In this document: piece by piece, positions 35,072 through 43,496 of the stretch
Numbering within the stretch: the stretch's first letter is position 1
Layout of the letters: every line of letters begins with the position of its first letter
Source of the DNA: Roseburia lenta
Lineage (GTDB): Bacteria; Bacillota; Clostridia; Lachnospirales; Lachnospiraceae
Length of the DNA: 64,000 nt
Assembly (NCBI RefSeq): GCF_014287435.1
Contig: NZ_JACOPG010000002.1
Coordinates: forward strand, 186,001 to 250,000
Reading direction: 5' to 3'
Notes under the pieces: generated by a model
What the model was told of the DNA's origin: nothing
What the model saw: only the letters and a program-made list of their open reading frames with translations
The model's database searches: none
Made by a program: the position numbers and the translations under genes

Positions 35072-36091
35072 TTATCTGTTCATTTCCGAAACAGGACCTT
35101 TTGCGTTGTGGTCTGCAATGACATATTCCACCTCATGCAGATCAGATGACGGCAGATCTCCCGGAATGGTATTTTTGATAGCACTGCAGGCATTACCAAA
35201 AGCAAGTGCCTTCCTGCAATCCATATCGGAAGAAAGCAGGCCATATAGCATACCGCCACAATAAGCATCCCCACTGCCGATGCGGTCAACTACATCGATC
35301 TTCTCATAAGGCTGCTCGGTATAGAAGGTATCACTCTTTGCCTCGTAGATCACAGAGCCAAAACTGTGCTGCTTTGGACTGTGTACCACACGCTGGGTGG
35401 ATGCCACGATCTGGATCGGATACTCAGCGGTAAAGGAGCGCATGATGTCTTCTAGGGATCCTTCCTTTAAAAAGGTCAGGCGCGCCGTATCCTCAGAGCA
35501 GAAAAAGATATCCACATATGGCAGGATCTGCTCAATACATGCCTTTGCCTCGGCTCCTGTCCATAAGTTGAGTCGGAAGTTGACATCAAAGGAGATCAGG
35601 GCCCCTGCCTCCTTGAAACGCTTGATCATTTCGATGGCACAAGTCCTTGCTTCCGGACAAAGTGCTAAGGTGATGCCGGATACATGGAAACACCGGGTAG
35701 ACTTATACATATCCTCCGGGAACTCGTCGATCGAGATCCTGGTGATGGAACTGTGCTTTCGGTCATAGACCACCTGCGGTTTTCTAGGGAAGGTAGCACT
35801 CTCATAAAAATAAGCACCAAGTCTTGCATCCTCCGTGTGATCCCATACCAGATAGTCATCGCTGACATTCATGGAACGCACCTTACTTCTTGCCAGTTCC
35901 CCGATCGCATTTGCCGGCAGTTTAGAAATAATACCGGTATGCAGTCCCAAGAGGGAAACCCCGGATGCGACATTTAATTCCGCGCCGCCCACGTGACTTT
36001 CAAATTCTGTGCTTCTTACGATTCTTTTATTTTCCTTTGGTGAAAGGCGAAGCAAGACCTCTCCCAATGTCAACAGATCAAATTTTTCCAT
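35072..36091 (-). CDS. kdgK: PfkB-family sugar kinase, probable 2-keto-3-deoxygluconate kinase
   Basis: A 339-residue ribokinase-fold protein. It has an N-terminal LTLGEVLLRLSP, the GGAELNVASGVSLLG sugar site near residue 36 and the ATP/anion-hole motif DRIGSGDAYCGG with the catalytic Asp near residue 274. The N-terminus resembles KdgK, but fructokinase or other pentose/hexose kinase activity cannot be excluded. No aldolase for KDPG is adjacent. It begins 12 nt after the stop of the diguanylate cyclase gene, so the two may be cotranscribed by chance neighbourhood. Confidence 0.8.
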   Translation of the reverse strand: MEKFDLLTLGEVLLRLSPKENKRIVRSTEFESHVGGAELNVASGVSLLGLHTGIISKLPANAIGELARSKVRSMNVSDDYLVWDHTEDARLGAYFYESATFPRKPQVVYDRKHSSITRISIDEFPEDMYKSTRCFHVSGITLALCPEARTCAIEMIKRFKEAGALISFDVNFRLNLWTGAEAKACIEQILPYVDIFFCSEDTARLTFLKEGSLEDIMRSFTAEYPIQIVASTQRVVHSPKQHSFGSVIYEAKSDTFYTEQPYEKIDVVDRIGSGDAYCGGMLYGLLSSDMDCRKALAFGNACSAIKNTIPGDLPSSDLHEVEYVIADHNAKGPVSEMNR

Positions 36092-36103
36092 TTCCTTTTC
36101 CTC

Positions 36104-37756
36104 CTATCGCTTCTGCTTTGGATGCTGCTCATAAAACTTTTGTTTTTCCTGATACATGGCATTTTCAGCCTCTGTCATCATGGCATCAAAATCCTCTATC
36201 TCCTCACACCAGCACCAGCCGATAGATGCTGATGCCAGTTGACCCGAGCACATCTTGCTGCGCAATTCTTCCGCCTGCTTGCGAAAATCCTTTTCACTGC
36301 GTCCGAATACACAGACTACAAACTCATCCCCGCCCATACGACAGCACATGTCGATCGGGAAACACTGGCGGATCTGATCTGCCGCCTCCATGATCATCTG
36401 ATCGCCCCTTGCATGTCCGTAGTGGTCATTCATATATTTGAGCCCATTCAGGTCACAGTAGAGGACCCCGGCCTCTTTTTCTCCTTCCATCATATGTTTG
36501 CCGCAGAACTGCGTCATATAATAGCGGTTATAAAGTCCCGTCAAAGTATCACGATCTGCCATATAATTGGCAACCTCCACATTGTGACGCAACTGCTCCA
36601 GAGTATTCTGCAAGGTCGTTGCCAGCACGCCGACCTCATCCTGACCGCCCGCCTCGATCTTGGCATTCCAATCGCCGCCTGCCACCTGTTTGGCAGCCTC
36701 TGTCAGACCACGCAAAGGCTTTGTGATGCGGTGCACCATATGTATGCCCGCGATCGACGCGATCAAAAGCACGACAAAGAGGATCACCAGACACTGCATG
36801 GCAAGGCTATTGCGCGAAACATCAATCTCCGATGCCGGTGCACATAAGACCAGATACATGTTATTGGTCAGTTTTTTGTAAACCAGGCGCTTGGATGCTC
36901 CCTTCCAGGTATAGGAATAGATCTTTCCCTCTATGCGCTCTGTATCTAAGATGTCGTGAACCTGCGTCAGATTATCGTCAAACTGATCGACCGTGATCCC
37001 GTTTTCATAGTCCTTGTGATAGACCAGATCTCCGTCATCGGAAACCAAAAAGGCATACCCGGTATCATAAGCCGAAAGATTTTTGACCGAATCCTGTAAT
37101 TTTTCCATGCTGATATCCATACCGATCACACCGATCAGCGTATCATCCCGGTAAATAGGGATAACATAGGATGTCATATAGACACGGGTATTCTGGTTGT
37201 AGTACGGCTCCATCCAGATCGCCTGTCCCTGCTCGATCGGCTCATAGTACCAGCCCACATGCTCACGGTCGGTCGGATCGTATGCCTGGATATCGGTCGG
37301 TGCCCGTTCCGTAAACTTTCCGATGGCATTCTTTACCAGAAATACACCCTGCGTTGTCCGGAAAATATCCGGATTCAGTCGCATATAAATAGAAACTGCG
37401 GCAGAGGTGTTGCGTGCCGTATTATCCAGTTCGTCATGCACATGCTGCATATAATCTTCCATGTATTCCGTATCGTTCCACATAGATCTATCCTGTGAAA
37501 GCCTTCTGGAAACATAAGAATAATCCATGTCGACCGAACTGGCGATCTCTTTTAACATCAGATTGATCTCGCTCGCCTTCTGTTCGCAGAGCAGATTCAT
37601 GATCTGTGAAGAATCCTCATTGATGACCCGCTGCGCACTGGCGATCCCGGCACCGCCGATCATGCCGGATGCCAAGATGATGCTGACCAGTAAAAGTGTC
37701 AGAAACCGCTTTTGCAGTGTGTGTTTATACCCATTCTTTTGTGCTTTATTTTTCAT
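36104..37756 (-). CDS. Membrane sensor diguanylate cyclase (Cache-HAMP-GGDEF)
   Basis: A 550-residue two-pass membrane protein. It has a first membrane segment at ~18-40, an extracellular Cache sensor (~45-300), a second segment (~305-328), HAMP (~330-380) and GGDEF (~395-530). The active-site motif is intact at residues 475-479. The inhibitory RxxD site is not seen five residues upstream, so product inhibition may be lost. It makes cyclic-di-GMP in response to an extracellular ligand, perhaps an amino acid or organic acid as for other Cache domains. The HD-GYP protein at 586-1638 could degrade the product. Confidence 0.9.
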   Translation of the reverse strand: MKNKAQKNGYKHTLQKRFLTLLLVSIILASGMIGGAGIASAQRVINEDSSQIMNLLCEQKASEINLMLKEIASSVDMDYSYVSRRLSQDRSMWNDTEYMEDYMQHVHDELDNTARNTSAAVSIYMRLNPDIFRTTQGVFLVKNAIGKFTERAPTDIQAYDPTDREHVGWYYEPIEQGQAIWMEPYYNQNTRVYMTSYVIPIYRDDTLIGVIGMDISMEKLQDSVKNLSAYDTGYAFLVSDDGDLVYHKDYENGITVDQFDDNLTQVHDILDTERIEGKIYSYTWKGASKRLVYKKLTNNMYLVLCAPASEIDVSRNSLAMQCLVILFVVLLIASIAGIHMVHRITKPLRGLTEAAKQVAGGDWNAKIEAGGQDEVGVLATTLQNTLEQLRHNVEVANYMADRDTLTGLYNRYYMTQFCGKHMMEGEKEAGVLYCDLNGLKYMNDHYGHARGDQMIMEAADQIRQCFPIDMCCRMGGDEFVVCVFGRSEKDFRKQAEELRSKMCSGQLASASIGWCWCEEIEDFDAMMTEAENAMYQEKQKFYEQHPKQKR

Positions 37757-37797
37757 TGTAAACCGTTCCCAATTATCTCTTATCTGCCTGTCTTCCC

Positions 37798-39150
37798 CTA
37801 GAAATTCTTATACCGCATCCGCTTAAAACAGATCACATAAGTAATGATATGTGCGCTGAGCGTGATCGCCCATGTGATCGGATACGCCATATATAAAATC
37901 CCCTCTGTATGGCGTATCTGAAAGATCGTTGCGATCCAGACCAGACGCAGTCCGCAAGCCCCAACAATGGACATGATCATAGGCAAAATGGATTTGCCGA
38001 TGCCTCGTAAACATCCCACCATGGTATCCATCATACCACACAAAAAATAAGTGGTACAGATATAAGACATACGCACCAGTCCCGCCTCTACGACCGGCTG
38101 ACTATCGGTATAAATATGTAAAAGTTGTCTGCCGAAAAGATAAGCACTCTCCCCAGTGATAAACCCTACGGCAACCACGATACCAAGACAGAGGAACATG
38201 ACCTTTTTGATACGTCCCTTGTCGCCCGCGCCAAAGTTCTGACTGGTAAAGGTAACTGCCGTCTGCGATACCGCATTCATTGCCATATAGACAAACCCCT
38301 CGATGTTGCTGGCTGCGGAATTGCCCGCAATGACCGTACTGCCAAAGGAATTGATGGCAGACTGGATCACAACATTTGAAAGGGAAAATACCGTTCCCTG
38401 GATTCCCGCCGGAAGTCCGATCCGGATGATTCGTCCCAAAACATCCGTCTTGATCCCCAGATATTTGAAAGAAAAATGCATGACATCGCTCTGCTTATGC
38501 AGATAGTAAAGCACCAGTGCCGCAGAAATATATTCGGAAACGACCGTCGCGATTGCAACGCCTGCAACGTCCATGGAAAATTCAATAACAAGCACCAGAT
38601 TTAATACCACATTCACAATGCCGGATGCCATCAAAAAATACAGTGGCGTCCTGGTATTGCCGATCGCACGCAGGATGGCAGCGCCAAAGTTGTAGGTAAG
38701 CAGCGCCGGCATACCTAAGAAATAAATCTGCAGATAGGTCGTTGCCAGACCGATAACATCATCCGGCGATCCCATCCAGACCAGGAGTTGATGGGATGTC
38801 AGCATACCAAAGATACTTAAAAATACGCCACACACAAGACTAAGTGTAATACTCGTATGAATGGTATCCCGCACCTTTTCCCTGTGGTCACAGCCAAAGT
38901 AAAAGGCGACCGTCACATTGGCACCGACAGACAGCCCCATAAAAAGATTGACTAAAAGATTGATCAAAGAGGAGGTCGAACCTACGGCTGCCAGTGACTC
39001 ATTCCCAGCAAAACGCCCGACAACAATAATATCCGCTGCATTAAATAGGAGCTGCAGCACACCCGATAAGATCACAGGGATCGTAAAGGCGATCATCTTG
39101 CCAAGAAGCGGTCCATGGATCATATCAACTTCTTTTTTATTCGCTTTCAT
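37798..39150 (-). CDS. MATE-family efflux transporter
   Basis: A 450-residue, twelve-segment MATE protein with LLFNAADIIVVGRFAGNESLAAVG near residue 29. It is a second MATE besides the one at 18035-19381. It overlaps the end of the rhodanese-TtcA gene by 14 nt and has GAGG at 7 nt from its ATG, so it is coupled to that tRNA-thiolation gene. The reason for this pairing is unclear and no regulator is present. Confidence 0.9.
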   Translation of the reverse strand: MKANKKEVDMIHGPLLGKMIAFTIPVILSGVLQLLFNAADIIVVGRFAGNESLAAVGSTSSLINLLVNLFMGLSVGANVTVAFYFGCDHREKVRDTIHTSITLSLVCGVFLSIFGMLTSHQLLVWMGSPDDVIGLATTYLQIYFLGMPALLTYNFGAAILRAIGNTRTPLYFLMASGIVNVVLNLVLVIEFSMDVAGVAIATVVSEYISAALVLYYLHKQSDVMHFSFKYLGIKTDVLGRIIRIGLPAGIQGTVFSLSNVVIQSAINSFGSTVIAGNSAASNIEGFVYMAMNAVSQTAVTFTSQNFGAGDKGRIKKVMFLCLGIVVAVGFITGESAYLFGRQLLHIYTDSQPVVEAGLVRMSYICTTYFLCGMMDTMVGCLRGIGKSILPMIMSIVGACGLRLVWIATIFQIRHTEGILYMAYPITWAITLSAHIITYVICFKRMRYKNF

Positions 39151-40327
39151 TATCTTCCCTCTTTACAACTGGCGCATCATCATAAGTTTCCAGAAAATGA
39201 TGCTTTACACCGTCTTTTTTGTAGGCGATGACCGTGCTCAAGTTTACATTTTCCACACTCTTAAAGATATTACCCTCCACATAAGGATTGGTCTTTTTCA
39301 TCTCGCGGATCAGATTTTTGACTTCCAGACGCTTGGAATTGTTCTGTCCGTTATCCTGACAGGAAGAACATGTCTCTGTAAATTTGCAGGCACATTGCAG
39401 GAAATACAGATGGTTGTAGTCACGCCATTTCTTGATGTCATCCTCACGCACCAGATAAAGCGGACGTATCAACTGCATACCCTCAAAATTCGTGCTGTGC
39501 AGTTTTGGCATCATGGTCTGCATCTGTGCCCCGTAAAGCATTCCCATAAGGATAGTCTCGATCACATCATCATAATGATGTCCCAGAGCGATCTTGTTGC
39601 AGCCCAGTTCCTGTGCCTTGTGGTAGAGATGCCCTCTGCGCATACGCGCGCACAGATAACATGGCGATTTCTCGATCTCAAAGACCGCATCAAAAATATC
39701 TGACTCAAAGACCGTGATCGGAATGCCCAGTTTCTTGGCATTATTCTCGATAATAGCACGGTTTTCCTTGCTATATCCCGGATCCATGACCAGAAATACC
39801 AGATCAAAGTTTACCTTGTGATGGCGCTGCAATTCCTGAAACAACTTTGCCATGAGCATGGAATCCTTACCGCCGGAAATACAGACAGCGATCTTATCGC
39901 CCTCCTGCACCAGTTCATACTCACGGACTGCCTTGGTAAACTTGCTCCAGATGGTCTTTTTAAACTTTTTACGCAGACTCTGCTCGATGTCAAAGGTCGT
40001 GATCTCCGGCTGGCTTGTCTCATCCTCCGTCTGCATCCGCTGCATGAGCCAGCCAAGATAACCTCCTTTTAGGCTATAGACCTCCTGCCATCCCGCCTCG
40101 CGCAGATGTCCTGCTACCTCTAAACTGTGTTCTCCCTTTTTACAATACAAGACCAGCGTCTTGTCCTTCCACTGATCAGCCTCTGCTAAAAGGGCTTCCT
40201 CCAAGAGATTGATACTGCCCGGTATATTGCCATAGGCAAAGGACAGTTCGTCCCTGGTATCAACCAAAGTATAAGTATCTTTTTCCATAGACAGGACTTC
40301 CTGCCATGTCTTTTCCAATGCTTCCAT
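39137..40327 (-). CDS. Rhodanese-TtcA fusion, tRNA 2-thiolation enzyme
   Basis: A 396-residue protein. Residues ~10-95 are a rhodanese domain with a candidate persulfide Cys62 in YCKKGEHS. Residues ~115-380 are a TtcA-like PP-loop ATPase, with SGGKDS at 151-156, CYLC at 223-226 and a C-terminal CSSC pair that fit Fe-S ligands. TtcA makes 2-thiocytidine at tRNA position 32. Here the rhodanese probably supplies sulfur in cis, where other bacteria use IscS or separate rhodaneses. The last part overlaps a MATE gene. Confidence 0.88.
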   Translation of the reverse strand: MEALEKTWQEVLSMEKDTYTLVDTRDELSFAYGNIPGSINLLEEALLAEADQWKDKTLVLYCKKGEHSLEVAGHLREAGWQEVYSLKGGYLGWLMQRMQTEDETSQPEITTFDIEQSLRKKFKKTIWSKFTKAVREYELVQEGDKIAVCISGGKDSMLMAKLFQELQRHHKVNFDLVFLVMDPGYSKENRAIIENNAKKLGIPITVFESDIFDAVFEIEKSPCYLCARMRRGHLYHKAQELGCNKIALGHHYDDVIETILMGMLYGAQMQTMMPKLHSTNFEGMQLIRPLYLVREDDIKKWRDYNHLYFLQCACKFTETCSSCQDNGQNNSKRLEVKNLIREMKKTNPYVEGNIFKSVENVNLSTVIAYKKDGVKHHFLETYDDAPVVKREDNESE

Positions 40328-40355
40328 AATCTATCCCTTAATGTATTTTAAAGTC

Positions 40356-40400
40356 AAAAAATCGGCTATATACAACCATTTGTATCATAACCGATTTTTT
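40356..40400. terminator. Long hairpin terminator
   Basis: 10-bp outer stem AAAAAATCGG/CCGATTTTTT with further internal pairing. It ends transcription of the DUF2798 gene on the minus strand. Confidence 0.8.
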
Positions 40401-40467
40401 TCATGGATAAAAGTATAATTCCTACGATTTTTGTATTATTTTTACATCAATTTTTTAGAAATTCTTT

Positions 40468-40959
40468 CTAATTCCCTTCTACCATAACTTCTTCTACTTT
40501 TTCCTCAACCTGCTTGCGCTCGAAGATCAGACGGAAGATCAGACGCACCAATGGTCCGCAGTAGAACATCTGCCAGCAGATCGCCATTGGGAAGTTCATT
40601 GCCCATGTCTTGATCCAGGTACCAAAACTTGGCTCCTTGAACAGGAAGGTTGCGATCAGACTCATGGTCGGACACATGATACAGCAGATGCAGATGGAGA
40701 TCGCATAGGTGATGAACTGTGGGCGATCCTGTGGTGTCATCACAGAAAATGCCAGACCTCTGGCAATCTTTCCGACAACAAAAAACTCTAAAATAAAAGC
40801 GATCGGTACCATGATCGGCAGTTCATGTAAAGCAGCAACAAAGGTTGTCCCGCTGACATCTCCGGTATTGAGGGCTACGTTGTAAACAACCATACCGTAG
40901 ACCATGATCGTCGCCATAATGGCGGTAAATACTACATCTTGAAACTTATTCTTTGGCAT
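40468..40959 (-). CDS. DUF2798 four-helix membrane protein
   Basis: A 163-residue protein with four hydrophobic segments, each pair forming a DUF2798-like hairpin, and a charged C-terminal tail rich in Glu. AAGGAG lies 7 nt before the ATG at 40959; an earlier in-frame ATG at 40995 lacks one. It has its own terminator. DUF2798 proteins have no established activity. Confidence 0.8.
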   Translation of the reverse strand: MPKNKFQDVVFTAIMATIMVYGMVVYNVALNTGDVSGTTFVAALHELPIMVPIAFILEFFVVGKIARGLAFSVMTPQDRPQFITYAISICICCIMCPTMSLIATFLFKEPSFGTWIKTWAMNFPMAICWQMFYCGPLVRLIFRLIFERKQVEEKVEEVMVEGN

Positions 40960-41012
40960 AATAATTCTCCTTTTTCTCTTTTCTAATAAGTGCATAATAG
41001 TGCATAAAAAAA

Positions 41013-41044
41013 TGGGAACATGAAACTTTCGTCTCGTGTTCCCA
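41013..41044 (-). terminator. Terminator of the larE-containing operon
   Basis: 11-bp stem with one G-U pair (41013-41023 with 41034-41044). The minus strand continues with TTTTTTTATG. Confidence 0.85.
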
Positions 41045-41170
41045 CTGCAACTACCATTAATTGCGCTTAGTGTAGCATAAATTTTTTGTCTTCGTAATAC
41101 CCAAAATATTTTTCTCTCTTTTATACATGTATCACAAATTACATTTTTTATTTTTATGCATATTGTACAA

Positions 41171-42010
41171 TTATATCTGCTTCTCTTTTTCTGTAATGCC
41201 TACATTCATGCTGCCCATATGGTAGCCGCCCAGATCCAGTGTCACGTAGGCAAATCCGATCTCCTTGAAATAGGAATAGATTTTTTCACGCTTGGCATCT
41301 TCTACCAGAAGTGCGATCTCCTGTGGCAGAACCTCGATACGTGCCATGGTCTCCTGCCCCTCTCCGTGGATACGCACGCGCACCTGATGAAAGCCCATGT
41401 CAAGAAGTAACTGCTCCGCCTTATCTACCATACCAAGACGCTCCTCACTAATGGTCTCCCCATAGACAAAGCGGGAAGATAAGCAGGCAAATGACTGCTT
41501 GTCCCAGGTCGGCAGACCCATCTGCTTGGATAAGGCACGGATATCCTCTTTATCCAGTTCTGCTGCCCGAAGTGGGCTCTTGATCCCCAGTTCTGCCACG
41601 GCAAGCAATCCCGGACGATAGTCTCCGTTATCGTCCATATTGGAGCCTTCCACAACGGCTGCCAGATGGTTTTCCCCGGCAATAGCAAGGATCTTTTCAA
41701 ACAATTCATGCTTGCAAAGATAACAGCGGTTCTTTGGGTTGTGGCGGAAGCCGTCAATGTCTAATTCCTCAGATGCTGTGATCACATGACGAATGCCTCT
41801 CTCCTTACAAAATGCCTGCGCTTCTTTTAACTCTCTCTCCGGGAAAGAGCAGGAGGATGTAGTCACTGCCATGACATTTTCTTTTCCTAAAGTATCGATG
41901 GCTGCGGCAAGTAAAAAGGTCGAATCCACACCGCTGGAAAATGCCACAGCAACGCTTCCCAAGTCCCGCAGATAGTCCTGTAATTTTTTATATTTGTCCT
42001 GTAATTCCAT
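41171..42010 (-). CDS. larE: LarE-type ATP-dependent sacrificial sulfur transferase
   Basis: A 279-residue PP-loop protein with SSGVDS at residues 25-30 and Cys176 in FACLSSR, which has the same number and context as the sulfur-donating Cys of Lactobacillus plantarum LarE. LarE inserts sulfur into the nickel-pincer cofactor of lactate racemase. No larA, larB or larC lies near, so the partner genes are elsewhere or the protein has another sulfur-transfer role. It is the last gene of a likely operon with a HAD phosphatase (8-nt gap) and an SGNH hydrolase. Confidence 0.88.
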   Translation of the reverse strand: MELQDKYKKLQDYLRDLGSVAVAFSSGVDSTFLLAAAIDTLGKENVMAVTTSSCSFPERELKEAQAFCKERGIRHVITASEELDIDGFRHNPKNRCYLCKHELFEKILAIAGENHLAAVVEGSNMDDNGDYRPGLLAVAELGIKSPLRAAELDKEDIRALSKQMGLPTWDKQSFACLSSRFVYGETISEERLGMVDKAEQLLLDMGFHQVRVRIHGEGQETMARIEVLPQEIALLVEDAKREKIYSYFKEIGFAYVTLDLGGYHMGSMNVGITEKEKQI

Positions 42011-42018
42011 ATTGGCTC

Positions 42019-42654
42019 CTATCCCATCTTTTTCATAACTTCCGGCAGATCCATCAATGCGTCGATCTTTTCTACCGGATGATCGATCTGTCCAAATCCA
42101 TAGGCTGCATGGATAAAAGGCAGTCCCGCCTGCATGGTCGCATCATAGTCTCCCTGGATGTCTCCCACATAAACCGCAGTATCCAGATGATTTTTTTCAT
42201 ATAATAAACGGATATTTTCTCCCTTTGGCTTGCCATTATCGCCAAAGCACAAGATATCCTCAAAGAGGTCATGAAAAGAAAAGTAATCCAAAAATGCCTC
42301 GATATAACCGGATTGACAGTTGCTTACAATATAAAGATGATAGCCTGCTTTCTGCAAAGTTTCCATAGTCTGACGCAAGCCCGGATAAAGTTTTCCACCG
42401 TGTTCACGCAGATAATCATTTTCCACGGCACAACAGGTCGCAAGCAGGTCTTCCCGCTCTTTTCCCTGGGTAAAAGGAAAGAGCATCTCAGCGATCTTAT
42501 CCATGGTCCGTCCCATGGTGCGGTACATATCCTCTTTTGTCACAACGGCATCCGCATAGCCGCACTGGTGCAAAGCCAGTGTCCAGGACGCTGCCACCTG
42601 TTCGGCAGAATCCCAGAGTGTTCCATCCATATCAAATATAATTCCCTGTTTCAT
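42019..42654 (-). CDS. HAD-superfamily phosphatase (phosphoglycolate phosphatase-like)
   Basis: A 211-residue HAD protein with motif I DMDGTLWD, motif II SNCQ, the Lys region KPKGENI and motif III GDIQGDYDAT. A helical cap follows motif I. Such proteins dephosphorylate small sugar phosphates; the substrate is not set. The gene lies between the SGNH hydrolase (13-nt gap) and larE (8-nt gap). Confidence 0.87.
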   Translation of the reverse strand: MKQGIIFDMDGTLWDSAEQVAASWTLALHQCGYADAVVTKEDMYRTMGRTMDKIAEMLFPFTQGKEREDLLATCCAVENDYLREHGGKLYPGLRQTMETLQKAGYHLYIVSNCQSGYIEAFLDYFSFHDLFEDILCFGDNGKPKGENIRLLYEKNHLDTAVYVGDIQGDYDATMQAGLPFIHAAYGFGQIDHPVEKIDALMDLPEVMKKMG

Positions 42655-42667
42655 TTGTTTGCCTCTT

Positions 42668-43387
42668 TTACTGCTTTTCTATACACTCATAAATATAATC
42701 TGCAATGGCTTTATTGCCCTCGGCATTGGGGTGGATCCCATCCGGCAGCCATTCGCTGTGGTCTTTGGTCAACTGATAAAGATCAATATAGCCGACACCC
42801 ATCTGCTCTGCCGTGTCCGCGATGATCTCATACATCTGCCCACCGATGACCGCATCCTGTATGCCATACTTGATACTGCCGTCTTTTTGCGTAGAAAATG
42901 CCTGCGGTGGTTGCATGAGATAGATCTTTGCCTGCGGTGCCGCGGTCTGATATGCCTCCACAAAATCCTTGATCTCTTTGGCATAAGCATCCTCATCCCA
43001 CTGGTAATCCTTGGCATCATTGGTACCCAGCATGAGCAGATAAATGTCTGCTTTAGCATCCAGACTTTTCTGATATAGTTTCTCACTGCGGTAAGGGACA
43101 TCCCCCTCATCCATAAGGGTCCGTCCACTGAGTCCATAATTTAAGACCTGATATTTTTCGCCTAAATTTTCCTGCAAATATGCCGGATAAGACTGACTGC
43201 GCCGATGCCCTAAAACGCCTGCCCCATAGGTGATACTGTCACCGACACAGGCAATGTGTATTTTTCCTTCTTTTACATGGGGTGCCGGTGGATATTGTAC
43301 GACGTGTACGCCCAGACGGAACATTCCGTAAAGGACTACAAGGACACCAAGAGCCAGCCCCACCACTTTTCCTATTTTTTTCATCAT
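42668..43387 (-). CDS. Membrane-anchored SGNH/GDSL hydrolase
   Basis: A 239-residue protein with an N-terminal hydrophobic anchor (~6-27). The GDSL-type catalytic blocks are VGDSITYG with the nucleophile Ser near residue 51, a Gly block at YGLSGRTL, the Asn block GTNDAKDY and DGIHPNAEG with the Asp-x-x-His pair. It is probably an extracytoplasmic esterase acting on acetylated polysaccharide or peptidoglycan. It is first in an operon with the HAD phosphatase and larE. Confidence 0.87.
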   Translation of the reverse strand: MMKKIGKVVGLALGVLVVLYGMFRLGVHVVQYPPAPHVKEGKIHIACVGDSITYGAGVLGHRRSQSYPAYLQENLGEKYQVLNYGLSGRTLMDEGDVPYRSEKLYQKSLDAKADIYLLMLGTNDAKDYQWDEDAYAKEIKDFVEAYQTAAPQAKIYLMQPPQAFSTQKDGSIKYGIQDAVIGGQMYEIIADTAEQMGVGYIDLYQLTKDHSEWLPDGIHPNAEGNKAIADYIYECIEKQ

Positions 43388-43423
43388 TTTCCCATTATAT
43401 CAGACAAAGCAAAAAACGCAACA

Positions 43424-43445
43424 ACAGAGCCATTTCTGGCTCTGT
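43424..43445 (-). terminator. Terminator of the xylB operon
   Basis: 9-bp stem ACAGAGCCA/TGGCTCTGT with a 4-nt loop. On the minus strand a T-run follows after a short gap (GTTGCGTTTTTTG). Confidence 0.7.
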
Positions 43446-43496
43446 CGCTGCTACTTATCAATTATCAACTTAAAGGAGAGTGATTGTTATACAAAA

